From contig NC_081410.1 of NCBI RefSeq assembly GCF_030272615.1, forward strand, positions 128,393,640-128,457,639: DNA of 64,000 bases. Direction: 5' to 3'. Of this stretch, positions 25,001 through 36,800 are shown one piece after another. Positions within the stretch are counted from its first letter, which is position 1. The number at the start of each line of letters is the position of its first letter. The position numbers were made by a program, and so were the translations under genes. Source of the stretch: Cryptomeria japonica (lineage: Eukaryota; Streptophyta; Pinopsida; Cupressales; Cupressaceae). A model generated the notes under the pieces. That model worked only from the letters and a program-made list of their open reading frames with translations, made no database searches and was not told where the DNA came from.

Positions 25001-25451
25001 TTAATGATCTCAGAACCTTTTTGACAATCACTTCATCTGAGACATTCTCTCTGAGTACTCTTTTAGCACTTACTATCTCATCCACTCTTTGCAGACAGTC
25101 AGCTATCTTCTCGTCTTCTTTCACTTTTAGACTTTCGAATTGAGCTCTTAGATTTTGTGGTTTTGCTTCTTTCACTTTGGGATCTCTTTCATATATACTT
25201 TGTAGCTTATCCAATGTTGCTTTTGCTGAAGTGCAGTGCATGACTTTGATAAACTCTGTATCAGATAGACCACTTAAAATTGTGTTCTTAGCTTTTGCAC
25301 TATTCTCATATTCCCGTTTAGCATCGGGATTAGTAGGAGTGGATGGAACTATATATCCATTCTTTATTGACATCCAAACATCAAACCCAAGGGAAGACAT
25401 GTATGTATGCATTCTTCTACTCCAGAAGGCATAGTTTGTGCCATCAAACAT
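22059..25451 (-). mobile_element. Copia A gag, coiled coil, knuckles, protease and integrase region
   Basis: From high to low coordinates: a UBN2-type copia gag starting MFDGTNYAFWSRRMHTYMSS near 25,451, with a first knuckle CFNCGKIGHFSS near 24,740. A Lys/Glu/Asp-rich coiled coil follows (about 24,450-23,900). Three CCHC knuckles come next (CYKCNKYGHIITHC, CYHCNGYGHRSYEC, CYHCQNLGHIAKHC; about 23,740-23,490). The protease region has WVVNSVCSNHMTGD near 23,300, then the GAG-pre-integrase part (WLWHRRIGHIKFDNL, near 22,920). The integrase core has RLDYGGEFTSNEF and TSQQNGVVERKN (about 22,530-22,400). A coiled coil plus three extra knuckles after gag is unusual and recurs in D and E. The region is broken in several places. 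Confidence 0.85.
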
Positions 25452-25545
25452 AGATACTTAAGAAGAAGATTCATTTCTTACCATTGTGTTCAAAAGATAG
25501 GATCTACCCAAGCTAGAGGAAGCTTTACAGTAAGGGAACCTATTT

Positions 25546-25556
25546 CTTTGATACCA
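25546..25556 (-). promoter_or_regulatory. Copia A primer-binding site
   Basis: In minus-strand sense TGGTATCAAAG lies two bases inside the 5' LTR. It matches the initiator-Met tRNA primer site (TGGTATCAGAG) with one difference. Confidence 0.75.
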
Positions 25557-25558
25557 AT

Positions 25559-27285
25559 TAAAGAACACAAATGAACACTGAGAGGGGGGTGAATCAGTGT
25601 ATTATAAAATACTAATCTATGTGTGCAACTACTAAAACAAAAAATCAATTAAGAACACACACACACATATAAATCAAACCACAACCCCAGATTTATGAGG
25701 AATGTGGGAAAAACCTTGGTGAGAATAGTTGTTGGAGTCTACTGCTCCAATCTAGCCTCACAATAAAGTTAGTTTACAATGTGTTTAGGGTACCAACCCA
25801 AGGAGCACCAACCCTTGATGATTTTTGAGTACCAACTCAAGGAGAACCGACCCCTAACTTTAGAGTACCAACTCAATGAGAACCTACCCTTTCTCTAAGC
25901 ACCCGCTCAGAGAGATACAATGATATTAAGGTTTATAATGCAATGATACCTTGTTACAAATGTGTTTTGTAACACTTATAAATTTCTCACACCTAAGAAT
26001 GATTTTTTCTTCTTGCTAATGTTCTTTCTCTTATTCCTCTATTTGATTATCTTCTTCTCTCTGCCTCTACTTCTCCTTATCTCTACTTCACCTTTTCTGA
26101 GTATTCTCACTTCTCTCAGTTCTCTATATTTTTTTCTTATGTATCTTTAACCTCTTTTCTTGGTGGCAATTTTTTTCTATGCTACTACACAGTAGACTCT
26201 AGATGAAAATTTTATTTCCATCTCTATCTCTGTCTCGACAAACACAACTACCATTGTCAAATCTCATCAAATCTATTGCATGATTCAATTGGCTTTGTAC
26301 ACCTAAGATTTTCCCTCCAAATCTGAAATCCAAATATAAAATTCAATTTTGTTGTCTTGGAGATTTCTATTGCAAGTGGTTTTGTTCTCTGTCCTAAGTA
26401 CGTTCTTAGATTCTCCACCTATATTAAATGCATCCTTTCTGTTTTCAGATCATTCTCTATACTTAGATTACTAAGTTTAGTAATCTTCCTCTACCCGAAG
26501 AGATCTAGTATTCTTCCTTGTGCCACATAGATAGCATGCAACACAATCACCATTAATGCATTCTCCATCCTCCTATTCTGATAGATTCAATCACAACTAC
26601 TCCATTAAAGAAATCTTCAGTTGGTAGTCGACAACAAACTCTGGCAACAAAATGAATCAGATTCTCATTCCCCTATGTGCACTCAACAAGAACCACATCA
26701 TCAAAATGACGTTCAAATCAATCGGTCAACCCTTGGTCAACTACCACATTGATTATCATCTTTACCGACATGAAAATTGTGCATCACAATCTTCACATTT
26801 GGCATTCAAGATGCTCGATCAACATTGATCAAATCGACGTGGACTATCAAGCTGCATAGAACCATTGAACACCATACTATGACTAACTTTCATATTATGC
26901 ACATTGCAAATATGTCTGTGGGATGGCGGGAGCCACTAACATCTTTCTCTTCATTAGCCTGCATCATCACCCTCAAACCCCTTTTACCTGTGCAGGCTGG
27001 CACGATGTATCAACCATCCTACTTCTTGATGCCTCACAAACTCCTTTTTGTCTACGTTTTCCAACCGTGGGATTTTGGGAAACACCTCCTACCATTGTTC
27101 TTCTCATCTCGCAAGATTCCTTCACTACATTTTTTACAGCTACAAAATAGCTGGGGTCTTGGTCTTCTTCGTTCTCCTTACCCCGCATGTCAGCATATTT
27201 CCTTTCTCTCTGACCGCGGGATAACGAGACACACAATTCTTCCTTGATCTTCTTATCCTGGAAGACTATTTCTCCTAGGTCTTCT
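25559..27285 (-). repeat. Copia A 5' LTR, proximal part
   Basis: It matches the left LTR from 8,311 to about 10,065. It is interrupted after 27,285 by copia B and resumes at 33,972. The frames at 26,777-27,362 are LTR shadows. Confidence 0.9.
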
Positions 27286-28346
27286 TGTTGGTACTCTGGT
27301 ATGGTTTTGTCATCGATGTCAACACCTACTAAAACACTAGCACTTTGGTGATCTAGCAACATTCACCGACAAGCAAGTAACTATTGCACAGTTACTAGTA
27401 TATGGTTCACCGACAAGATATAATGTTCACCGGACTTGGAATGATATGGAAAACACTTGGTAATGTGAAAGACATTGTGTGGACACTTTGTTTTGAAGAA
27501 TTAATCATTGGTATATTCATATTTGCATATTTGCCTTTACCGGCAAATAGGTCCAGGGTTACCTAGGGTTACACCGGTAGGTTTATCTTTTCCAGATCAA
27601 CATGGAATGCTATGGAGATGATTTAATATTGGTGTAAATGAATTAAGCCGATATATTTAATCGGTTATTGCATCAGATATTATATTGTTTGTAAAATGTT
27701 TTATTGTAATATCTTATAGAGCCGACCTACTAAAATTGGTCTTAGGTTATGGTATAAATGTAAGATCTTATTTGGAAGATCGAATGTGGAATACGAAAAA
27801 GAATTGTGTGAAGGTATATGCAAGATTAAGCAGAGGTATACACGAAGACATCATTTGAAGGCGAAGCTAGGTTTTTATGAAAGCATATCAACATTACACC
27901 GGTACTGAATCCAGCATATGAAGATGCTATTCTGTGTAGTACATTCTTATTGGATTTAACCATCCAACTGTAGTCATTGTGACTCCCATATTTGTGAGTG
28001 AGTAGTGAGCTCTAGGCTATTGGCTTTTCTGCATGTGCAGACCCCATTTATGTACACTTACTATCTGCAGTAGTATCATCTGATTGTGGGTAAGGTTTCC
28101 CACCATGGTTTTTCCCCTTACAGGGTTTCCACGTACAAATATTGGTGTTATGTGTTGTGGATGACTTTATGTTTATGTTTCATGCATTAATCTTTACCGG
28201 TATAGCAATTTACTGTTAACACTGTCTACCGACACACTTAACTGGTTTACCGGCATTAAGCATTAAGTTGGTTAAGTGGTTTTTGGTTTGAATTTATTAG
28301 AAAATTGATTCACCCCCCCACTCTCAGTTGTCTCTGGGACCTAACA
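27286..28346 (+). repeat. Copia B 5' LTR
   Basis: Ends with the motif TGATTCACCCCCCCACTCTC, then AGT and CTAACA. A GTATAAATG TATA-like box lies at about 27,751. AGTGAGCTC-type words lie at about 28,005. Confidence 0.95.
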
Positions 28347-28348
28347 AT

Positions 28349-28360
28349 TGGTATCAGAGC
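28349..28360 (+). promoter_or_regulatory. Copia B primer-binding site
   Basis: TGGTATCAGAGC lies two bases after the LTR and matches the 3' end of plant initiator-Met tRNA. Confidence 0.9.
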
Positions 28361-28402
28361 TTAGTCCTCTTTTGCAGAAGTTTAACAACTTGAGGAGATC
28401 CA

Positions 28403-31400
28403 ATGTCTACTAATTATTTCAGGAAGGACAGTCCTAAACTTGATGGAACCAACTATGGGATATGGAAGATCAGGATGGAGACACATCTAAATTGCATTGG
28501 TAAAGACATCTGGGAAGTTATAAAGAATGTTTATATTGCTGTTGGAGCTGGTCAGATTGCTCCAACTACCTTAGCTAAAGATGAGGAGAATGATTGCAAA
28601 GCAAGAGAAGCACTTTTGAGCGCATTATCAGATCAACAAATCATGGGATTATCAGATAGGTCTACTGCTAAAGCTATTTGGGATCATTTGGAAACACTGC
28701 ATGAAGGAGATTCCACACTCAAGATTGCAAAACTTGAAAGATTCCGAGTCAGGTATGAACATCTGAAAATGGAAGAAGATGAAAGGATTTATGCTTTTAT
28801 GGAAAGAGTAAATGAAATTGTTTTGGGTATTAAATGTTGTGGAGGAACCTTAAGTGAGGATGAACTTGTTTCAAAAATCCTAAGAGGATTTCCACCGGCA
28901 TATAAAATGAAGGTTACTGCTATAAATGAGTTGAGAACAATGCCTAATACATCAGTAACTAGTGATACATTGATTGGAAAACTTTCAGCCTTTGAAATTG
29001 AGGAATTTGGTCCTGTTGCTACTGTAAAAATAGATTTGGCCTTTAAAGCATCAACATCATCTGCTCCATCATTTGACAAATCAGATTGGAAAGCCTTCTA
29101 TGCAAGAGAACTTGAAGAAACTAGGAAGGAAAATGAAGAGCTTGAAGAACTTGAAGCACTATTTGCAAGGAAAATGCCAAAAGGTCCAGTTGGAAGTAAG
29201 TATGAAGGTAAAACACCCTTTAAATGTTTCAACTGCAATAAGATTGGTCATATGGCTTCGAGATGCCCTGATAGACATGCTAGACTAAGAGAAGAAGCTA
29301 GAAGAACATACAAGCCTAATCCTGAATATCAGAAATATAGATTTAAGAAGAACAAAGACAAATCTTATTACATTGCTGATGAAGGAGTGACTGATGATTC
29401 TGATGAGGATCCAATAGACAATGGATGGGTTTTTGTTGCTAAAATAGAAGATCGACCGACACCTACTGCTCAACTGGTAGAACAAGCCCTAGCAGCTAAA
29501 GTTGAAGTAAAGGATGAATGGATCATTGACTCAGGATGTTCACATCATATGACAAGAGACAAAGGTAAATTCTTGAACTTTCAAGAATACAATGGAGGTT
29601 TAGTAAGATTTGGAGATGACAAAGCCTGTTCAATCAAAGGTAAGGGTACAATATCTCTTGATGGTAAGCATAACACTGACAATGTCTACTATGTTGAAGG
29701 ATTAAAGCATAATCTTTTAAGTGTTGGTCAATTGGTTGAGAAGGGATTTCAGTTACAATTTAAAAATGGAAAATGCAAAATCATGAATAGAATTGGTTTG
29801 GAAATTGCAACCGGTAATCAGACTAGAGGTAATATCTTTCATTTGAATAACAGTGAAAAGGCATGCTTGATTGCTCATATAGATGAAAGTTGGTTATGGC
29901 ATAAGAGACTCTGTCATGTAAACTTTGATTGCATGGTGAAGATCAGTACTTCTAAGGCAGTTAGAGATCTACCTAAAATTGTGAAACCTCAGAATACAAT
30001 TTGCAAGGAATGTCAATTTGGAAAACAAGTTAGAGCTAGTTTCAAAAGTATTCCAGAAAAATCCAATAATGCTCTTGATTTGATTCACACTGATTTATGT
30101 GGTCCAACTAGAACTAAAATCTTACAAGGTGATAGATATTTTATGCTAATTATTGATGATTATTCTAGAATGTGTTGGGTCACTTTTCTCAGAGAAAAAT
30201 TAGAAGCACTTGGAAAGTTCAAACTGTTCAAAGCAATGGTTGAAAATGAAACCGGTAAGAAAATCAAATGTTTAAGATCAGACCAAGGAGGTGAATTCAC
30301 ATCTAAGGACTTTAATACATTCTGTGAAGTGAACGGAATTAGAAGACAGTTATCAGCACCTCAGACACCACAACAAAATGGAGTTGTTGAAAGGAAAAAC
30401 AAAACTATCTTGGATGCAGTAAGAAGTATGTTATCTGAAGCAGATTTACCACATATATATTGGAGAGAAGCAGTTAGCACAACTGTCTATACATTCAACA
30501 AAGTTCACATCAAAGGTGAAACCGGTAAGACCCCTCATGAACTATGGTTTGGTAATACTCCTACTCTTAAGTATTTCAAAATTTTTGGAAGTAAATTTTA
30601 TATTAGAAGAGATGAGTATATTGGAAAATTTGATCCTAGAAGTAATGAAAGAATATTTCTTGGTTATTCATCTAAGAGCAAGGCATATAGATGTTTTAAT
30701 AAGAGATTGCAGAAAATTGTTGAGAGTACAAATGTAAAGATTGATGAACAATTCAGAGGAACTTCAAGGTATATAGACTCCGAACCAGCAACATAAATTG
30801 TGACAAATGAACCTACACTAAATCCATCAGTACAGAATGAAGATCCAGTTACCCCGGTACCATCAGAGGATTCCACAGTAATTGAAGAACAACATCAAAC
30901 TAAGATACCCCAGTATGTAAGATTGAATCATTCTGAAGATCATATAATTGGAAGAAAATTTAAAGGAGTTATGACAAGAGGAAGATTGGCAAATGAAGAG
31001 GTATGTATTATTTCTCAAATTGAACCATCATCTATCAATGAGGCATGTGAAGATAAATTTTGGATTAAAGCTATGGAAGAAGAATTAGTACAAATTGAGA
31101 AAAATAATACTTAGACATTAGTTCCCCGACCTAAAGATAAAAATGTAATTGGAACCAAATGGGTATTCAGAAACAAACTTAATGAAGATGGTAAGGTTGT
31201 TAGAAATAAAGCAAGACTAGTGTGTAAGGGATATTCTCAGAAAGAAGGAGTTGATTACAATGAAACCTTTGCACCGGTAGCTAGAATTGAGGCAGTCAGA
31301 TTATTCTTGGCTTTTGTAGCTCACAAGAGCTACAAAGTTTATCAAATGGATATTAAATGTGCATTCTTGAATGAAGATCTTGAAGAGGAAGTCTATATTG

Positions 31401-32557
31401 AACAACTTGATGGATTTTCTTTAATAGATGACAATGATATGGTTTGCAGGCTAAGAAAAGCTCTGTATGGATTGAAACAAGCCCCAAGAGCTTGGTATGC
31501 AAGGTTGGATAAGTATCTTTTAAAGATTGGTTTTACTAAAGGAAATGCAGACAATAATTTATATTACAAAATAACTAATGATGATATCTTGATTATAAAA
31601 GTATTCGTTGATGATATAATATTTGGAGGAGAAGATGGATTATGTAAGGAATTCTCTATTAAAATGCAACAAGAATTTGAAATGTCTATGATTGGAGAAA
31701 TAAAATTCTTGTTAGGATTGCAGATTTCACAAACTGATAAAGGTATATTTTTGAGTCAATCCAAGTACCTAAAAGAGTTACTAAAGAAGTTTGGGATGGA
31801 GAAATCTAAACGGGTAAGCACACCTATGACTATAAATGACAAATTATCTCAAAGAGATGAATCTACACCTGTTAATCCAACTAGATACAAATCTATGATA
31901 GGAGGTTTACTGTATTTGACACAAACCAGGCCTGATATTATGAATGCAGTATGTATTGTTTATAGATTTCAAAGTAATCCTAAGGAAAATCATGAATCAA
32001 CAGTAAAAAGGATTTTCCGATACTTACAAGGCACTGCAAATCTTGGATTATGGTATCCTAGAGATGGAAATTTTGATCTATGTGCATACATAGATGCAAA
32101 TTGGGCAGGAGATGTGGATGATAGAAAAAGCACCACCGACGGAGCATTCTTTCTTGGAAAGAGATTAGTTTCTTGGTTGAGTAAGAAACATAGTTGTACA
32201 TCTTTATCAACAATAGAATCAGAATATGTTGCAACAGCAACTAACTGTACACAGGTACTATGGCTTAAACAAATGTTGAAAGACATAAAGGTAAAATGCA
32301 AGGAACCTATTACTATATATTGTGATAACACTGCAGCAATTGATATATCTAAGAATCCGGTATTACATTCTAAAACAAAACATGTTTCTATCAAACTGAA
32401 TTTTCTAAGGGAAAAAGTTGAAGAAAAAGAGATAAAACTGGTTTATGTGAATACTAAAGAACAACTTGCAGATATTTTCATAAAACCTTTGCCTAAGGAG
32501 ACTTTTGAATATCTCAGAGATCAGCTTGGAGTCATACCACCACCGGTAGAGACTTAG
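28403..32557 (+). mobile_element. Copia B gag-pol coding region
   Basis: Starts MSTNYFRKDSPKLDGTNYGI, the usual start of a UBN2-type copia gag. Landmarks from that start: one CCHC knuckle CFNCNKIGHMASRC near residue 275; protease WIIDSGCSHHM near 373; GAG-pre-integrase WLWHKRLCHVNF near 495 with the CKECQFGK zinc ligand pair; and the integrase catalytic triad D564, D627 and E663, with the classic 35-residue spacing between the last two. RT ([36 protein letters not shown]) and RNase H ([51 protein letters not shown]) follow. Single-polyprotein copia organisation. Broken, about two or three breaks. Confidence 0.9.
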
Positions 32558-32629
32558 ACAGTTGATGATTATCATCAACCGATAGAATTGAAAGACAAAT
32601 ATTTTACTCCGGTCTTTGATGAGGAAGCT

Positions 32630-32901
32630 ACTTCTCAGGGGGAGTAGTTGGTATATTGAATTGATTGGTATTTTGTATATGAACTTTGGCATTTGATGTC
32701 AAAGGGGGAGAGATATCTATGGAAAAACAAATTATCTTTTAAGGAGAGATTGGTAGAGAAATTGATATTGAAAATCCTTGGATAAACACATGTTGCTCCT
32801 AGGGGGAGAGATTGTTGTTTAAGGGAGATTGTTGGTTTTTGGTATTTGGCACTTTGAGAGTTTTTCCATCTTGTGTTGCCATCAATGCCAAAGGGGGAGA
32901 T
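32630..32901 (+). promoter_or_regulatory. Copia B polypurine tracts (four copies)
   Basis: GGGGGAG tracts occur near 32,637-32,645, 32,700-32,711, 32,798-32,807 and 32,890-32,900. The last touches the 3' LTR and is the functional-position tract. Between the last two the sequence is T/G-rich. The second and fourth are preceded by a GGCATTTGATGTCAAA or GCCATCAATGCCAAA word. Confidence 0.8.
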
Positions 32902-33966
32902 TGTTGGTATTTTGTTATGGTTTTGTCATTGATGTCAACACCTACTAAAACACTAGCATTTTGGTGATCTAGCAACATTCACCGGCAAGCAAGTAACTAT
33001 TGCACAGTTACTGGTATATGGTTCACTGGCAGGATATAATGTTCACCGACACTTGGAATGATATGGAAAACACTTGGTAATGTCGAAGACATCATGTGGA
33101 CACTTTGTTTTGAAGAATTAATCATTGGTATATTCATATTTTCATATTTTCCTTTACCGACAAATAGGTCCAAGGTTACCTAGGGTTACACCGGTAGATT
33201 TATCTTTTCTAGATCAGCATGGCACACTATGTAGATGATTTAATATTGGTGTAAATGCATTAAGCCGACATGTTTAATCGGTTATTGCATCAAATATTAT
33301 ATTATTTGTAAAATGTTTTATTGTAATATCTTGTAGAGCCGACCTACTAAAATTGGTCTTAGGTTATGGTATAAATGTAAGATCTTATTTGTAAGATTGA
33401 ATGTGGAATGCGAAAAAAGAATTGTGTGAAGGTATATGCAAGATTAAGCAGAGGTATACATGAATACATCATTTGAAAGTGAAGCTAGGTTTTTATGAAA
33501 GCATATCAACATTACACCGGTACTGAATCCAACATATGAAGATGCTATTCTGTGTAGTACATTCTTATTGGATTTAACCATCCAACTGTAATCAATGTGA
33601 CTCCCATATTTGTGATTGAGCAGTGAGCTCTAGGTTGTTGGCCTTTTTGCATGTGCAGACCCCATTTATGTACACTTACTATTTGTAGTAGTATCATCTG
33701 ATTGTGGGTAAGGTTTCCCACCGTGGTTTTTCGCCTTACAGGGTTTCCACATACAAATATTGGTGTTATGTGTTGTGGATGACTTTATGTTTATGTTTCA
33801 TGCATTAATCTTTACCGGTATAGCAATTTACTGTTAACACTTTCTACCGACACACGTAACTGGTTTACCGGTATTAAGCATTAAGTTGGTTAAGTGGTTT
33901 TTGGTTTGAATTTATTAGACAACTGATTCACCCCCCCCCCTTCTTAGTTTTCTCTGGGACCTAACA
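32902..33966 (+). repeat. Copia B 3' LTR
   Basis: The partner of 27,286-28,346, with the same ends, followed by the target duplication cttct. Confidence 0.95.
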
Positions 33967-33971
33967 CTTCT

Positions 33972-34790
33972 TCGGTGTGGGATAGCGAGGGACATATCTC
34001 CCTTCTCTTTATATTACCCTGCACGACCATCGCTTCTCACATTTTGATGATGTGAGATAGCGGGGAGCCTTTATCCTTCCATCTATTTCTTATCCCACAG
34101 GATCAATTTGCTTTGGTCATCAGTGGTGCAGGATGGCGAGGAGCCTTATGCTTCATTGTTGTGTTATCTCACGAGATATTTTTTTGTGGTTCATCTTGGT
34201 TTGGGATAGCAGGAGTGACCTCTTACCTTTGTCCTTGTTAGCCCACACGGTTATACCACCCCGGCCTTCTATGGTGCAGGGTAGCGGGATACGCCATTTG
34301 GCTCTGACTTTGTTATCCCACAAGGTCTCTTTCCTTCACTCGAAAACATTGTGGGATCACACATGCATACATTATCATCTTGATGGACCAATGCATAGTT
34401 GCCACATGGACGTCAAAGCGCATGAGGAGGGCCCACTCAATACAAATTGTTTGTCACCAAGACATGGTTATCACTACATCGAAGATGAATTTTGTTGGTA
34501 TAGCAATGAAGCCTAATGAAGCAAGAAGATGGTCTTGCCGAATCGTCATCTTACACCGAAATGCATACAACGTTGTTGAGACAGAAGCCTTGTCTCACCG
34601 AGAAACTATCATCGAAGGGATTTTTCCCTTCTACAACTTACATCTTTTGTATAGTATAACACGACGTGTTATGTATGACTGCATAAATTGCATGTTATGG
34701 GCTGATCACTTGCTCTCTATAATGACAATTCGATCCTCTCTACACCTTTGTCCTCTGACTATTGACATCAATGGAAATCTAATGGAAACA
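33972..34790 (-). repeat. Copia A 5' LTR, distal part
   Basis: Continues the A LTR after copia B and matches 10,066-10,885. It ends GGAAACA at 34,790, followed by the duplication ataac. The frames at 34,133-34,799 are LTR shadows. Confidence 0.9.
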
Positions 34791-34795
34791 ATAAC

Positions 34796-35127
34796 ATAAG
34801 GCCCTCAAGCACACAAACAAGTAAATACAACACATAGTCCAAACACACATCAACTAGGTAGAAAAACAATTAGATACACATAGATAAAACTCCAATCAGG
34901 AATACTCCAGAGGCTACAAACACTTGGCAAGACACTAGTGCTCATGAGGGGAGAGTGTCATCACATAGCTTGATATGGGTTATCCTGGCAGGTCTCCATA
35001 GGCCCCGACCCCCATCCTAGGTTATCTTGGCAACCTCTCCTGACTCTCGACCCCCATTCAAGTCTCATGCAAAATTAACATACTTTTGAAGTGGACAAGG
35101 TAGTTGATCACGCCATTCTAGGCCTTC
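34796..35127. other. original right flank of copia A
   Basis: Low-coding sequence. An imperfect doubling of a roughly 43-bp segment containing GGTTATCYTGGCA and CGACCCCCAT lies at about 34,979-35,065. Nothing else is recognised. Confidence 0.45.
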
Positions 35128-36800
35128 TGGTGCAGGAGCACCTACCTATGAAGAAATGAACCAAGAACAAGATGATTTTCTATTAACCTAGAAGGAATGT
35201 AATAAGACCCTATGGGTCCTTTTTGTAATTCAATGTCCTAGGAGTGTGACAAGTTTGTTCATGTTTGGGTCAAATTGTCATTTAGGGTCTTATAGAGAAA
35301 ATTGAGTCAATAAGGGTCACAGTGGTCTAAACTGAGGGATCAAGTGTTATTTTTGATGTTTTAGAATCAAATGTAATCATTTTGAGGGATGATGATAGTC
35401 AAGAATCCAAGTTGGTTGAATAATGCAAAAATTGTCATATTGTCAATTTGTTGTCATGACAATTTTGCACCTTTTTTTGTAAGTTATGATTTTCCAACGG
35501 TCAGTTTAGTTTGAAAAATAGTTGGAGGAGGTTGTGGTCATTTGGGAGACACCTTTAAAGGTCCCAAACACCAAATGATGTAATTTGGTTGATTTGGAAA
35601 GGAAATTGAAGCATCAAGAACTGTTGGAAACTTAGGAAACCATCTAATTTTTGTTAATTGCATAATAAAGGTGGATTGGAAAGAATGCTCATGGAATAGT
35701 TCCTGTAACTAGATCATTTTACCTTTGTTTTTCATTTGGTATGAAGTATTGAAGTGATCGCTTCCCCATTCTACAAGCAAATCTCTATTGGGTAGCATAA
35801 AACCCTCAAACCCCTAGGGTTTGACTACAATAATGGGTTTTGGCCTATCAGTCCTTAATTGAACACTCTGCCATTATAGGAGATGATAAACCACTATATC
35901 ATATGTCAGTTCCAAAATCCATTAAGAGGACACAACAGGGCGAAGAGGATGGAGAACTAACCCTAGGTCTGACATCTCTATGTGACAGACCGATTTGATG
36001 AGTGTAGTGCGTGAGAATTGAGTGGTAGAGCACTAGAAAGGGGTTTGAATGTGGTAGAATAATTTGGAGGTTTACATAACATTTAATGGTCATGATATTC
36101 ACCAATCAAGAGAACCAAACCAGTTTGTGAAAGGCGTTTAGTCAAATAGGTCTAATACCTCTATTAGGTCTGTTAGTGAAGTATTGGTTGGGCTATTTGC
36201 AAGTTGGTCCGATACCAAAAACTGAGATATTGTTGAGAACTCCCAAAAGGGTATCTAAAAATATAATTTGTTTGCCTATATCCTTAGGGTGTGAAAAGTT
36301 ATCACCCAATTCCTTCAGATGGAGGCCTAATGGCAACCGGTTCTGTTTGTGGGCAAGTGAAACAAAATTGGTGTTCCGATGGGTCTAAACCTTGAAATCC
36401 TATTTCATTTGTGTTAAGGTAATGTGAGAACACCCCTCCAAGGGTTATTGTATGGGATTGGTCAAGTGGGCCTTTCAAACCCCTAAAGCCTAGTAGTAGC
36501 CCACTCATGTATGCAAGGGTGTGTGTAGTCACACAGAACTTGAGAAGTGTTGGTTGTTTGTAAGTGGACATAGTGGAGCCTTTGGGTCTTCCAAGGTGTT
36601 GTTTAGTGTCATTGAACCATTGCTTGAATTGGTGTTGTTTAAGGATCTTTGTAATTAGGGATTTTGGTTGAGTTTGTGAGCCTTAGAGGTTGGTTGGTTC
36701 AAGGCTATCCTTCCAGTCTGTTGCCTCCTCATCACCTTCCCACCTCATTTTGAGCCTAAATGGGCACTCAAGCCATGAGTGGTACACAATTAATCTTATT
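35128..36800 (+). repeat. possible gypsy-type LTR remnant or unclassified repeat
   Basis: It starts TGGTGCAGGAGCACC, which resembles the gypsy LTR start here (TGATGCAGGAGCATCC) and keeps the same small inverted repeat with matched changes in both arms. No partner copy, primer site or duplication was found. The 89-residue minus-strand frame at 36,302-36,571 has no recognised domain and lies in moderately GC-balanced sequence; I do not call it a gene. Confidence 0.25.

Larger units (their letters stand above)
27286..33966 (+). mobile_element. Copia element B, nested in the 5' LTR of A
   Basis: LTRs of 1,061 and 1,065 bp run from TGTTGGTA to CTAACA. Exact five-base duplications cttct flank it (27,281-27,285 and 33,967-33,971). 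A primer site and polypurine tracts are in place. The gag-pol order (gag, protease, integrase, RT, RNase H) is Ty1/copia. LTR divergence is about 5-7% by eye, so it is younger than A. It is the best-preserved element in the window: broken, but with only about two or three breaks in the coding region. Multiplied polypurine tracts suggest SIRE/Maximus affinity; unlike A, its gag lacks the coiled coil and extra knuckles. Confidence 0.95.
8311..34790 (-). mobile_element. Copia element A, nested host element, full span
   Basis: Two LTRs of about 2.57 kb lie at the ends, flanked by the same five bases (ataac, 8,306-8,310 and 34,791-34,795). Between them on the minus strand, from high to low coordinates, are gag, a coiled coil, CCHC knuckles, protease, integrase, reverse transcriptase and RNase H. 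That order (integrase before RT) marks Ty1/copia. Long LTRs, several polypurine tracts and the extended gag suggest a SIRE/Maximus-like lineage; this is an inference. Two later elements sit inside it: a gypsy element between its integrase and RT parts, and copia B in its right LTR. LTR divergence is about 12% by eye over the first 370 bases, making A older than both guests. It is broken, with perhaps ten or more breaks. Confidence 0.9.

Noticed and set aside
24319-25434. Plus-strand frames opposite the copia A gag
   Set aside because: Ser/Leu-rich shadows of the minus-strand gag.
34133-34799. 127- and 139-residue plus-strand frames
   Set aside because: Within the distal part of the copia A right LTR; not a gene.
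36302-36571. 89-residue minus-strand frame with ordinary composition
   Set aside because: No recognised domain, no supporting gene signals, and the region may itself be an LTR remnant. Left as undecided sequence, not a gene call.
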